A DNA stretch of 64,000 nt from the IMG/VR virus record IMGVR_UViG_3300008117_000049, positions 62,001 through 126,000 of that record; one strand, given 5' to 3'. How positions within the stretch are numbered: the stretch's first letter is position 1; each line of letters starts with the position of its first letter. The translations under genes were made by a program, and so were the position numbers. The notes beneath the pieces were generated by a model that was not told the origin of the DNA, ran no database searches, and saw only the letters and a program-made list of their open reading frames with translations. Below are positions 36,494 through 47,800 of the stretch, one piece after another. This DNA comes from a virus.

Positions 36494-38320
36494 TTGGGCG
36501 TTTTCAGGCGTGATAAATCACCCGCAACAAATACTCCACAGCGTGGTATTCGTGCTTCTAATCCAGTAGCGAATACTCTCCCTGCTAACTCTGTTTTTCT
36601 AAAACCAGTTCCTAACGCTGCCCCGTCTGCCCCTTACAACGCACCTAGAGCATTGACCGCTGCGGCTGCTCAACTAAAAATTGGCGACAAGTCCGAAGCC
36701 GAGCAATTCAAAAATCGTAGGGCAGCAGCGTCGTCTGCTTGGCAATCAGAAGCGTGGGAATACTACGACGCAATTGGTGAAATCAAATACGCTTTCAATC
36801 TTGTTGCTAGCGTTGTTTCTCGTATTCGTCTTTATCCAGCAGTAGTTTCTAATCCCGCTGAAAGCCCAAGTCCAATTAGAAATGTTGAAGCCTTTGACCA
36901 GCGTATTGTCGCTGCCGCTGAGCGTGCTCTAGCAAGACTTGATTCAGCGTATGGCGGTCAGGCTGGTCTGCTAAAAGACGCAGCACTAAATCTCCAAGTA
37001 ACTGGTGAGTGCTACCTAAGTCAAATTCCTCAACGCCCTTCAGATGGAACTCCAGAGTCTTGGGATATTCGTTCCGTTGATGAAATCACAGTTGATAGCA
37101 GAGCAAATGTTGTTATCAGTCCTAGACGAGAACTAAAGACCGCTGGTGGTGGAACTCAAAAGGGCGTTTATGTTTTGCCGAAAGGTGCGTTCATTGGTCG
37201 TATTTGGAAAGCACACCCACGCTTTTCCGAAGAAGCCGATTCATCAATGCGTGGAATTTTAGACTTGTGTGCTGAACTTCTACTTTTGAACCGCACATTC
37301 CGTGCAACGGCGCGTTCCCGTCTGAACGCTGGTGCGCTCTATCTGCCTGACGGTCTTTCGGTTGCTGCTAACCCAGACCCAGATTTCCCATACACAGATG
37401 CCGATGGTATCTACGACGGCCCTACTCCAGAGGAGTTGGAAGACGAATTTGAAGACCAACTTATGGATGCTATGACAACTCCTATCAAGGATGAAGATTC
37501 AGCGTCTGCCGTTGTTCCGTTGATTATTCGTGGACCTGCTGAACTTGGAGATAAAATCAAGCAGTTCAAGTTTGAGCGTTCATTTGACCCTGCTCTTGCT
37601 CAGCGTGCTGACCGTGTTCTTGAAAGAATTCTTCAGGGTCTAGATGTTCCAAAAGACATCGTTACTGGTCTAGCAAATGTGAAGTATTCAAACGCACTTC
37701 AAATTGACGAGGCTTTGTACAAGGCTCACATTGAGCCACTGATGTTGCTTATCGCCGACGCTCTTACAGTTGTCTATCTACGCCCATACCTACTTGCTAA
37801 CGGATTTACCGAGCCAGAAGTAGAACGCATTGTTGTTTGGTATGACCCATCACAGGTTGCTACTCGCAATGACCGTGCCGCAGATGCGGACAGCGGTTTT
37901 GAGAAGATGGCAGTTTCGTTTGAGACTTGGCGTAGAGCGCACGGTTTCTCCGAAGCAGAGGCACCAAGCCCAACTGAAGTTGCGTTGCGTTTGCTTGTTG
38001 AAAAGGGAATGATTACTCCAGAACTTACTGAAGCAATGCTTGGTGTTGTTGCTCCAGATGTTATGGAGAAAATCCGTGCTTCAGCACAGGCAGCACAGCC
38101 AACTCCAGCAGTTCCGGGTCTAGACCAAATGCTTCAGGGCGGTCCGCCACCTGAAGGTGGAGAAGCACCACCCGCTCCAGAAGAAGCACCACCTGGATTA
38201 GCAGAGCCAGGAGTAACCGAAGAAAGTGCTCCAGTTCCACCGACAGAAGAAGTCGCACCGCCACAGCCTATCGCTCCGTCAGACGCTACTCCGCCAGGCC
38301 TAGCCGAACCTACTCAGTAA
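36494..38320 (+). CDS. Portal protein
   Basis: TTG start with AAAGGAGAAC. Portal-type sequence: A-W-E-Y-Y-D-A-I-G-E-I-K-Y-A-F-N, long central helices with L-N-R-T-F-R-A-T-A-R-S-R-L, Q-F-K-F-E-R-S-F-D, L-D-V-P-K-D-I-V-T-G and V-W-Y-D-P-S-Q. It forms the dodecameric ring at one capsid vertex. The last 90 residues are Pro/Glu-rich and disordered. Order terminase, portal and then large head-associated proteins agrees with actinobacteriophage head modules. Confidence 0.9.
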   Translation: MGVFRRDKSPATNTPQRGIRASNPVANTLPANSVFLKPVPNAAPSAPYNAPRALTAAAAQLKIGDKSEAEQFKNRRAAASSAWQSEAWEYYDAIGEIKYAFNLVASVVSRIRLYPAVVSNPAESPSPIRNVEAFDQRIVAAAERALARLDSAYGGQAGLLKDAALNLQVTGECYLSQIPQRPSDGTPESWDIRSVDEITVDSRANVVISPRRELKTAGGGTQKGVYVLPKGAFIGRIWKAHPRFSEEADSSMRGILDLCAELLLLNRTFRATARSRLNAGALYLPDGLSVAANPDPDFPYTDADGIYDGPTPEELEDEFEDQLMDAMTTPIKDEDSASAVVPLIIRGPAELGDKIKQFKFERSFDPALAQRADRVLERILQGLDVPKDIVTGLANVKYSNALQIDEALYKAHIEPLMLLIADALTVVYLRPYLLANGFTEPEVERIVVWYDPSQVATRNDRAADADSGFEKMAVSFETWRRAHGFSEAEAPSPTEVALRLLVEKGMITPELTEAMLGVVAPDVMEKIRASAQAAQPTPAVPGLDQMLQGGPPPEGGEAPPAPEEAPPGLAEPGVTEESAPVPPTEEVAPPQPIAPSDATPPGLAEPTQ

Positions 38321-38329
38321 GAAAGAAAA

Positions 38330-38803
38330 ATGCATCAGAAATTAGCAGAACATCTAGCAGTATGTTTAGCCGATACGGTTACATACAAGTTCATTGCTCA
38401 CGGCTATCACTGGAATGTGAAAGGTCCTGAGTTCACTCAGTTTCACGACTTCTTCGCAACACTTTATGAAGACGCTGATTCAGCAATTGACCCGTTAGCC
38501 GAGAATATTCGCAAACTTGGGTTTGACGCTCCATTTACTTTAGAAGACTTTGCTTCTCTAACTTGCGTTAGCGTAAATCCAGTTTCAGGCGACCCGATTG
38601 AAATGAGTAGCAATCTATACGAAATAAATTGCCACCTTAAAGAGTGTTTAACAAAAGCGTTTGATATTGCCAACGCTTGTAATGAACAAGGAATTGCCAA
38701 CTTCCTAGCAGAGCGTATTGACCAACACGCTAAGTGGGTTTGGCAAATAGGCACCACTATTGGTGCTGACTCAACCGTCATAACCAGAATCGAGTTCAAG
38801 TAA
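38330..38803 (+). CDS. Dps/ferritin-like protein
   Basis: Clear Dps family member: Y-H-W-N-V-K-G-P-E-F with H27, H39 in Q-F-H-D-F, then D54 and E58 in I-D-P-L-A-E-N-I. All canonical ferroxidase positions, at the canonical spacing, are present. Dps proteins form hollow 12-mers that store iron and shield DNA. A copy between portal and giant genes suggests either a virion component or protection of phage DNA from oxidative damage. Length (157 aa) is normal. TAATG overlap with the giant gene. Confidence 0.88.
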   Translation: MHQKLAEHLAVCLADTVTYKFIAHGYHWNVKGPEFTQFHDFFATLYEDADSAIDPLAENIRKLGFDAPFTLEDFASLTCVSVNPVSGDPIEMSSNLYEINCHLKECLTKAFDIANACNEQGIANFLAERIDQHAKWVWQIGTTIGADSTVITRIEFK

Positions 38804-41800
38804 TGAGTGAATACGAAAACTTTGACCCTGTTGATGAAATAAATAAAATCATTGAAGGTGCCGACAGACCTGCTCTTCCATCTGTTTATGTGAAGAAAGA
38901 TAAAACAAATGTTGTCATCGAAGGTACTGCTTTAGTAGCGTCAGCAAACAGCAAAACTCTTCCTAGCCGTAGAGTTGGAAGATTTGAAATGCTTGAAGTT
39001 CTAGAGCGAAGTCTCAACAGAACAGTCACCAATTTCAACAACCCCTCTCAAAGAGCGTTTACCGCAATGAGAGAATTATCAGACTTTGTGAATATGGCAA
39101 CTACTGGCGCACAGCCAAAGATTGCTGGAGAACACAGAGACCTACTTCCAGTAGGACACCCCCTATCAACCAGACCAAACGACTTTTCTGAGGAAGAGTT
39201 GGCTCAAGCCCGTGCTGAGTGGATGTCGGCAGACCCTAGAATTGCCGAAGAGTTCCGCCCATTAGTCGCTACTGCTTTTGTTACACCAGAAGAGAGCGTA
39301 GAGCGTGAGTATCTAATAGCAAAGTTGGAAGCAACTAACGCTACCCAAGTACCAAGGGATATCATCCTCGGCTTGACCGCCGCTGGAAACCCTTACGCTG
39401 GGGGGAACTCTTTTTTAGCACGAAGCGCCAGGGCTAGGGCTCAGCGCCGCGACAGAAGAGGTCGCTTTGCTTGGATGGGCGGTGGAGCCAGAGTATGGCT
39501 CGGAAAATTATTTGACGCAGTATCTTCTTTGTTCAGATTTGCTGGATACGACGCAAAAACAGATTCGTTTGACCTAGAGGGCGTTCCAGGTAGCCCTTAC
39601 TTTGGAAAAGTTATTAGCGTTCCCGCTTCACAAGTAGAAGCGATAAAAGCAATTCTTCCAGACAGTTTAGGGTTGCCAGAGCCACGCTCAAAGAGCGTTG
39701 CTAAAAATTTAATTGTGGACCCAAGCACTTTACAACTAAAAGATGCTCCAACTGGTTGGGAAAAAGTTTCTAGCGAAAACGGCGTTGATGTTTTCCGTTC
39801 CGCTGATGGTTGGATAGCAACTCGCTATCCTAACCTTGCCTCAGCACCAAAAGAGAGTAGCATCACTCGTACTCGTGGTGCTAATTCTGATAAAAGCATA
39901 AATCCAGACCTACCCGTTTATCACATTGCCCAAGGTTCCGCTGACGGAACGGTAGTTGATAAGCCATTTGCCGTGGCTCAGGGGTGGGGTGACGCTCAGG
40001 CGTTGATTGCTCGCTATGATAAGAAACTTTCTCCTAGCAAAAAGAAAGCCGAATTAGATGAACCACAAGAGCAAGGATTTATAAAAGGCTGGAAAAAGCA
40101 AGAAAGAGGCTACATACCAGCGGATTATAATCCTTACGGATACTACGCTGGGGGCAGAGATGTCGCTATGGGAAACGATTCTTATACAGACCCTAGTGGC
40201 CGATTTATTGCTGTATCTATGGCTCCTAAAAAGCAAGAGCAAGCCAAAAATGTTAGAAAGCAAGTTCTTGAAAGTGGGAAGCCAATTGAAACTTTTGACG
40301 GTGCTAAAGACTGGGATGGCGATGTAAGCAATTTATGGAGACTTGAAAGAGTAAGAAGCGACGGTAAAAGAGAGATACTTGGCTACTACCAAGATACCGA
40401 AGACATTGAGCGTGATACTGAAATTCCAAAAGACCTAGAACAAGGACAAGATTTCTACGAAGAAATAATTGCCAACACATTGCAGTGGGGCGGAAACTCG
40501 GTTGATTTTGTTGATGGAAGTAATCCAGACCAAGGATATTTAGTTGCTCACGAGGCTGATGTTGTGCAACCAGATGGAAGCGTAAAAAAGCGTGAGCAGT
40601 TAGTTACTCCAGAAGACTTTATGGACCCAATCGAGGGGCCAAAAATTCTTCGTGCTTATGCTTTAAAAAACCAAGAAAAACTTATGGAAAAAGGTTTTTA
40701 TCTTGGAACTTGGACAGACATGGTTGAGGTGAAAGACGAAAATGGAAATGTAATTGACAAGAAAGAAATGGTCTTTCTAGATGTCAGTGAGTGGATAAAA
40801 GATTTTGATGATGCATTTGACGCTGGAGAAAAACGAGGCGAAATTGCTATTTTTGGTGCCTCAGAGGGCAAGAGTTATTACATTGAAGTTGAAAAGCGTA
40901 GAAGAGAAACAATACGAAATACTCCAGTTCTAGATAAAGAAGAAGATAAAAGAGTTAGGGAAGAATCCGACAGGATTACAGATGAAGAAAATAAGTGGTT
41001 TAGAGATAATTATGCAGTTTGGCAAAACTTTGAGCGTGATACTGGAATAGGATTTTTTAAAGACGACGGTTCTCCAAATCCAGAAGTAGCAAAAGTAAGT
41101 CCAGAAATTTATGAACACCTAAAACGCAGAGACGACGCTGAAAAAAATAGAAATTCTGTATTCCAAAATTACATTCGTTCAGTTTTTGAAATGGCTGACG
41201 GTATGGACCCGGGCGGGAAAAACAACGGACTTGCTGTTAATCAAGGTTTATTAGACATTAGAGATAGGTATGTCGGCGACGATGAAGCAACTCTAAAGAT
41301 GAACGCTGGTCTCCGAGAAGGTCAGGTTGCTAGTTCTAAAGTAAAAAGCGTGGATAGGCTTGTAAATAAATCTAAATTAAAACAAAACACCGTGCTGTAT
41401 AGGGGGGCTTGGCTAGACCCTGAGTTGGTAAGTCAAATAGAAATTCAGGACTCTTACTTTGACAGAGGTTTCCAGTCTTCTGGACTAGATGTAGACACCG
41501 CAACAAGTTATTTAGATTTTAGAGCCGAAAAAAGTCAAGGCAAAGAAAGAGTTGTTTTTAGAATTCTTGCTCCGCAGGGTATGAATGCTATACATGTTGG
41601 CGACGATGAAGTAATTATGCGTCGCAATACAAAAATGACTATAATTAGAAAAACTAAGTTAGATGACACAACATACATTGATGTGGATATCGAACCTCAA
41701 ACAAAGGAGCAAATAGATGTCAGACTCCAAGGACTCGTCAAAGGGCCACGACCTGAATCTAGTGAAAGTCCCGGAGAACTTCTCCCAGATGACGGAGGAG

Positions 41801-44800
41801 GAGCAGATGGCTTGGGCGAAGGAGGCCCATTCGAAGTTAATTACGCGCCTCTCCCCACCACAAGACCAGACTCAGAAAGAGTAACTGACCCACAACTAGC
41901 AATTTGGCTAAGACTTTCTAAAGATGTACTGGGAGTAAGTCTAAACGGCATAATTGACGAGGCTATTGCTATAAATCAAAACAATGACCCAGAAAAACAC
42001 TTGGCTAAAAGGCTAAAAGCAAATGTTGCTAAATCTCTAGCAGAAAAACTCAAGGATGTTGACGACAAAGAGTTTGTAAGAGTATTAGATGATTTGGGGG
42101 TGTTCTCTGGACTATCTAAACACATGGACTGGTCTGAGCCTAAAAAACTTCAAGAAGTAATTTTTTATAGTCTAGATGCAAGAAAAGAAGTTGGTGTAAA
42201 CCTTAGAGCAGAATTTGCTAATGTCTTGAGATGGGCTACGACAAATAATGATTTTTATAGAGAACAGAAGGAACTCGTTGACAAAATTAATTCTACTAAA
42301 GAGGTAACTCTTGAAGAAGCACGACTAATTCTTGATGCCTATAATGAAAATGGTCGATTAGGCGGATTTACTCTTTTCAAAAATCTTATTCTTCCAGACA
42401 GTGATAATAGAGAATTTTTAGATGCTGTTAGGTATACCGCCGTTTCAAGCCTAGTTAGTCGATGGGCATCCACATCCAACGGTTCGCATGTTTCGTCTCT
42501 TGCTATTCAAGAAGTGGCTAGAAGACAGTTTGGCATTAGAGGTTCAGCCGAATGGAATAACGGAATCGGTATGGAGATACAGGTTAAAGATGTTGCTGAC
42601 AAAAACAGAAACTTGATTGGAAGATTTTTACAAGCCCAGTATGACCTCACTCAAGAATATTTCAAGAAAAAGGGTATATCTAAAATAACTCTCTATCGTG
42701 GAGTCAAAAACTTCAAGGCTCACGATATGCCAAAGACCACTTCCTCAACAGAAAATGGCATTTCAGGAGCAGTAAGACTAAGACCTTTATCATCTTGGTC
42801 GACTTCAGAGGGGGTAGCAATTGGGTTTGCTAGGGGAGAAGACGGAAGAGTATTCCGTAAAGAATTTGATGTAAAAAACATATTTTCTATGCCAGGCTTT
42901 GGTAATGGTTGTTATGAAGAAAAAGAAATGGTAGTTCTAGGTGGAGTTGTAGATAGCGTTGATATAGGAACCTACAGTGTTCTAAACACTCGTGGAGAAG
43001 GTAGTCCAGTCAAATACCCATCTCCAGAGCCACAAGCCATTACTTACGAATCTCTTCCAAACTTACTTCCAGACTTGGGATTAGAAGTAAATTACGCTCC
43101 TTCGCGCCGTGACTCTAGACTACTAAACGACGCAGAAAGAAATGAAATTGCGCGACACCACCCAACAGAAGCAATTTGGGTATCAATTGCCGAAGACTCC
43201 ACTTTCCACAAAAGGGAGATGCCACTTACTCTAAAAAATTCATTGGAATTCCACGACAGAGAGGCAATTCGCACTGGTCAAATAGGAACTGGTCCTATGG
43301 GCGAGGGGACCGTAGAACTAGCAAGGGCTTTGAAAAAGGGTGTGGCACAAAACCTTGAAAATAAAATGTCTTCTGTTGAAGCATCGGAGTGGGCAGAAAC
43401 AGCAAATCTTTTCAAAGACTTGGGCATAGTCGTCAACTTTCCTAATGATGAAGAGAGCAGTCAATATGGAGTTGTAAGAGCACTTATTAGTTCTTGGGCT
43501 TTTACTTCAAACGGCGACGAGCCTTTATCTTTAGCAATTCAAGAATTAGCCAAAAAAGAATTTGGAATTGAAAAGGCGGCTGATTGGGAAATTAGCCCAG
43601 AGAAACAAGTAAAAGTAGATAAAATTTTAGAAACTAGCGAAAACTTAATTAGAAAGTTTCTAAGGGCTCAATACGACCTTACTCAAGAATATTTCAAGCG
43701 TAAGGGAATAAAAAAACTTACTTTGTTCCGTGGAGTAAAGAAATTTAGTAACCACGAAATTGTAGAGTCTACTTTTCCTAACGGTGGAAAATTTACCGCA
43801 ACTTTGGGCCTTAGACCGTTATCGGCTTGGACTACAAGCAGAAGAATTGGAACAATTTTTGCCAACCGCTACGAACAAAGTAGGTTGTTCCGCAAAGAGT
43901 TTGATGTAAAAGATATATTCTGTTTCCCTGGCACTGGTTTTGGTTGCTTAGATGAAAGAGAATTTGTTGTTCTTGGTGGAAACACTAAAGGCATAGATGT
44001 CTCTAGTCAAAGAGATATGAGCCCATTAGGAGGAATGAGTGATGCTTTTAACTTTGAAAACAGGGCAGCCAATTATCAAGTTGTATTTGATAGCGATGTT
44101 GAAAGTCCGCTAGACCAAATTGCTGAAAGTGGATTTAGACTTGGCGAATGGGTTAACTATGCTCCTGAAAGACTTATTCGGCCAGAAAGAGACGCAGTTG
44201 CTGACATAACCTCGTTTGACCCCACAGACGAGATACCTAATTCTCCAAAAAATGCTGGCGGAATGACACGAAACACTTGGTGGGCGTGGGAGAGAGGTCC
44301 TGACGGAAATCAATTCATTGACTACATGCGTCAACAGGCTTGTCGTTTAATTGGACTACCAGTTCCAGAAACTGAGTTTGATAAGGGCAAGGGAAGCCAC
44401 TTTATGCTCCAAAGAGGCTGGGGTGCTCCGGGCGAAAAAGCCATAAAGGGAATGGTAAATGCTATTGCAAATGGTCGCCCTCAACCGCCACTATATCGTG
44501 GGTTGGCAAACGGATATGGCGAAAACGCTTCTACTCCAGAATTAGAAAGACTAAGAAGCGTTAGAGAGGGCGATACGGTTGATATGCCACTTGCTTCTGC
44601 CACGCGCTCACCCGGAGTTGCCACTTGGTACGCAACTAATAGGGGCACAGATAGGGGTCCTATAATTCTAAAAATTAGAGAAGGTGCTAATGGAGTGTCT
44701 CTCTCTAAAACTAACTCATTCTACCCGCACGATTACGAAACTGTAGTAAACGGAAAGTTTAGAGTAGTCGGCAACCAAACCGTTCTTACTCCAGTTTGGT

Positions 44801-47800
44801 CAAGAGATTATGTAAATATTTTTGACACTGAAGACCGCCCAGCAGAGGGTATACCAATTCTTCGTGGGCAAGTACCAGAAGATTTGCTAAATGAAATACG
44901 AGAAGCATTGATAAAAAATCCAAAAGACGATTTATCACGCTTCAACACCGATACGTTGAAATTTACTAACGACAGAAATAGAAGCAAATACTCCATTCCA
45001 ATTTCAGTTTGGATGTTGAGCGAACCAAAAGAAATTCAAGTAATTGAGTTGGAACAAGAAAAAGTTTATAGCATTGACGAAAACAAGCCTGAATCTAAAA
45101 ATGACCAGCCAGAAACATACGAAAATGTGGAACCATTTTTTGCCGAAAAATTAGAGGCTAATGCTGAAAAAGCGCCACTTGACTCTCCAGCAGAAGGTTT
45201 TATAGTAAGTTATGCCCCACTAAATCTAACTGGTCCTCAAAAATTAGTAAGTTCAGATGTCCCAGAACCTAAAATAACTGGTCCTCAAAAATTAGTAAGT
45301 TCAGATGTCCCAGAACCTAAAAAATACGGAAAAGATTTAAAAAAGCGCGAACAATTATTTAAAAAATATGAAGAAGCAGAAAATAAGTTAGACAGAGCCA
45401 GAAAAGAGATTTTAGACAAAGAGCGCGCGGCGAGGAGGGCTAACGGAGGTGCCTACCGACCACTACCGTATAAGTACGATATGGATGAAAATGGCAGATT
45501 AGTGCCTAATCCTCGTCTTATAGACGAACTAGGAAGAAAGTATTTTAATTTAGTTCAAGACTTGGCTGATTCCATAAACGCTCTGAGAGATTTTGATAAG
45601 AAATTTATTGAAAGCAAGTTTGAATTATCTGTTGGCGGAGTTATACCAAATCCGCCGTCAAGGACAGAAATTACAAGTCCGGGAGATATTTGGCAAGGAC
45701 TAAAAAATGTCAGAAAAGAATCGTTATATGCCATAGGCGACTGGGGCGCAAGTGAGACATCAAGACAGGTACTAGCCAGCACAAGAGGTAGTTATGTCTA
45801 TAACAAGAGTATGAAACCTGAATTTGTTTCTAGAATTTCTCCACTAATATCTCAATCAACTTTAAAAGAAAATACTCAACTTCACAGAGGCGAGTGGCTA
45901 CCAGAAAATATAGTTGACGCTGCCGAAGTGGGAGACTCAATTTATTTTGACAATATACAGGAACTGAGTTTGTTATCTGATGTGCCTAACAAACAATTGC
46001 TTCGCAGGAACGGCGACCAATTAGATAAAACCTATTATTTCAACAAAGGCAAAAAACCAGTGGTTCTTAGATTGAACTGCCCTAAAGGTATGAATGCTTT
46101 ATATACAAAAAATCAAGCAGACGAAAGTGAAAACTTTAGCGATATTGATGCTGGAAGAGATAGAGAAGACGCTATGGTGCAAGCAGTTCTTTTGCGCCCA
46201 GATGTAAAAATGAAATTAGTAAGTAAAACCGAAAAAGACGGAGTTACTTACCTTGAGTTTGATGTAGAGCCAAAAACAAAAGAAGAAATTGAATCAAATA
46301 AAAGTGGCTTAATCAAAAAAGACGGTCAAGTAGTAGAACAAATAATGCCACAACCAGAGGACCTTGGCGCATTAGAAACTCCTGAAGGATTTATATTAGG
46401 CAACGACGCTCCGATAGAACCAGATAATAGATTAGTAGTAAATTACGCCCCTAAAAACAAAAATAAAGGCGCTGGTCTTGCTAAAGAAGTTGAAAGAAGA
46501 CAAAAATTAGCGGAAGCACAAAAAAAGATACAAGGAGAACTTAAAGAAAAGCAAGAAAAAGAAAAAGAAATTCTTAAAGAAAGGATGGAGGAGCAAAAAG
46601 AAGAGTTAGCACAAAAAATTCCAGAAATTGCTCAAATGCTACCGTCGTCTCCACAAGATTTACTTGACCCTAATCAGCCGTTAAATATTTTGGGCTCTAC
46701 AGACATTACTCAAGAAATTTTTAATGTGCCTGGCGGTGACGACCCAGAAAAACCAAACTCAATTCAAATTTTAGAGCCTAATCAAGTTTGGAAAGATTTA
46801 GTTTCAACAATGGAAGCATTGGGTTCTGCTGCTTCTGATGATATTGAAAATCAAGTAAATGAAAAATTTGCTGAAACAATTAAAGATTTAAATGCTCAAA
46901 AGAAGCAAGTAAAAGCGTCTAGAGATGAAGCAGAATTAGGATTAAGAACACTAGAAAGAGCAGCCCAGCAGTTAGAAAACTCAGCAATTCTAAATAATTT
47001 TGGGGCTAATAACAGTCCTGTGCGACAAAGTATTATAGATACGGCTTTAAGTTATATCAATGACAAATATTTTTTAAAAGACCCTAACGCCCCAGATTTG
47101 GTTTGGAATAGTGATTTTGGTGCTTTTGCTCAGTGGGCTGTAAAAAAGAGATATCCAAATATATCGAAAGACGAAGCCCTCACAAAAACATTGGCATTAT
47201 TAACAGCCGCCAACTCTCACTTAATTGAAATTGCAAAAATGCCAGACTCTGCTCAAAGAGACGCAGAAGTAAAAAAAGTTATTGCAAAAATGATGTTAGG
47301 AACTTACTTTACTCAAACATGGGAATCATTTTTTGATGCCGCGCATAATTTAAATGTTACTAATAACCCGAACTCTGCGGCTTGGGAAGCGGAATTGTCC
47401 GAAATTATTGGCAATAATCCAATACCTGATTATAACCAACTTGCTAGGAATTTGTTTAATAAATTAGAAATTTATGAAGATAATAAAAAGAATTACAAAA
47501 AAGCAATAACAGATTTTTCTAAAAAGGTGCATGATGAAATAATTAAACCAAAATTAGAAGAGTTAGGAATTGTTTTTGGCCATAGTGTCACTATAGAACC
47601 AAGAGAAATAAACTATGTTGGAAAAGGTTCCCTTGGTCATGATGCGAATCGTAACCCCGTTTTTGTTCCTAATCCTTCAATTCGGGCTACTGGTGATTTA
47701 ACAGATGCTAGAGGGTATGCTTCTATTTTGACTGAAGCAATACAAACCTTACCTTACCCGATTGCTTTGCTAGTAAAAAACTTTATAGCAAGTAATGATG

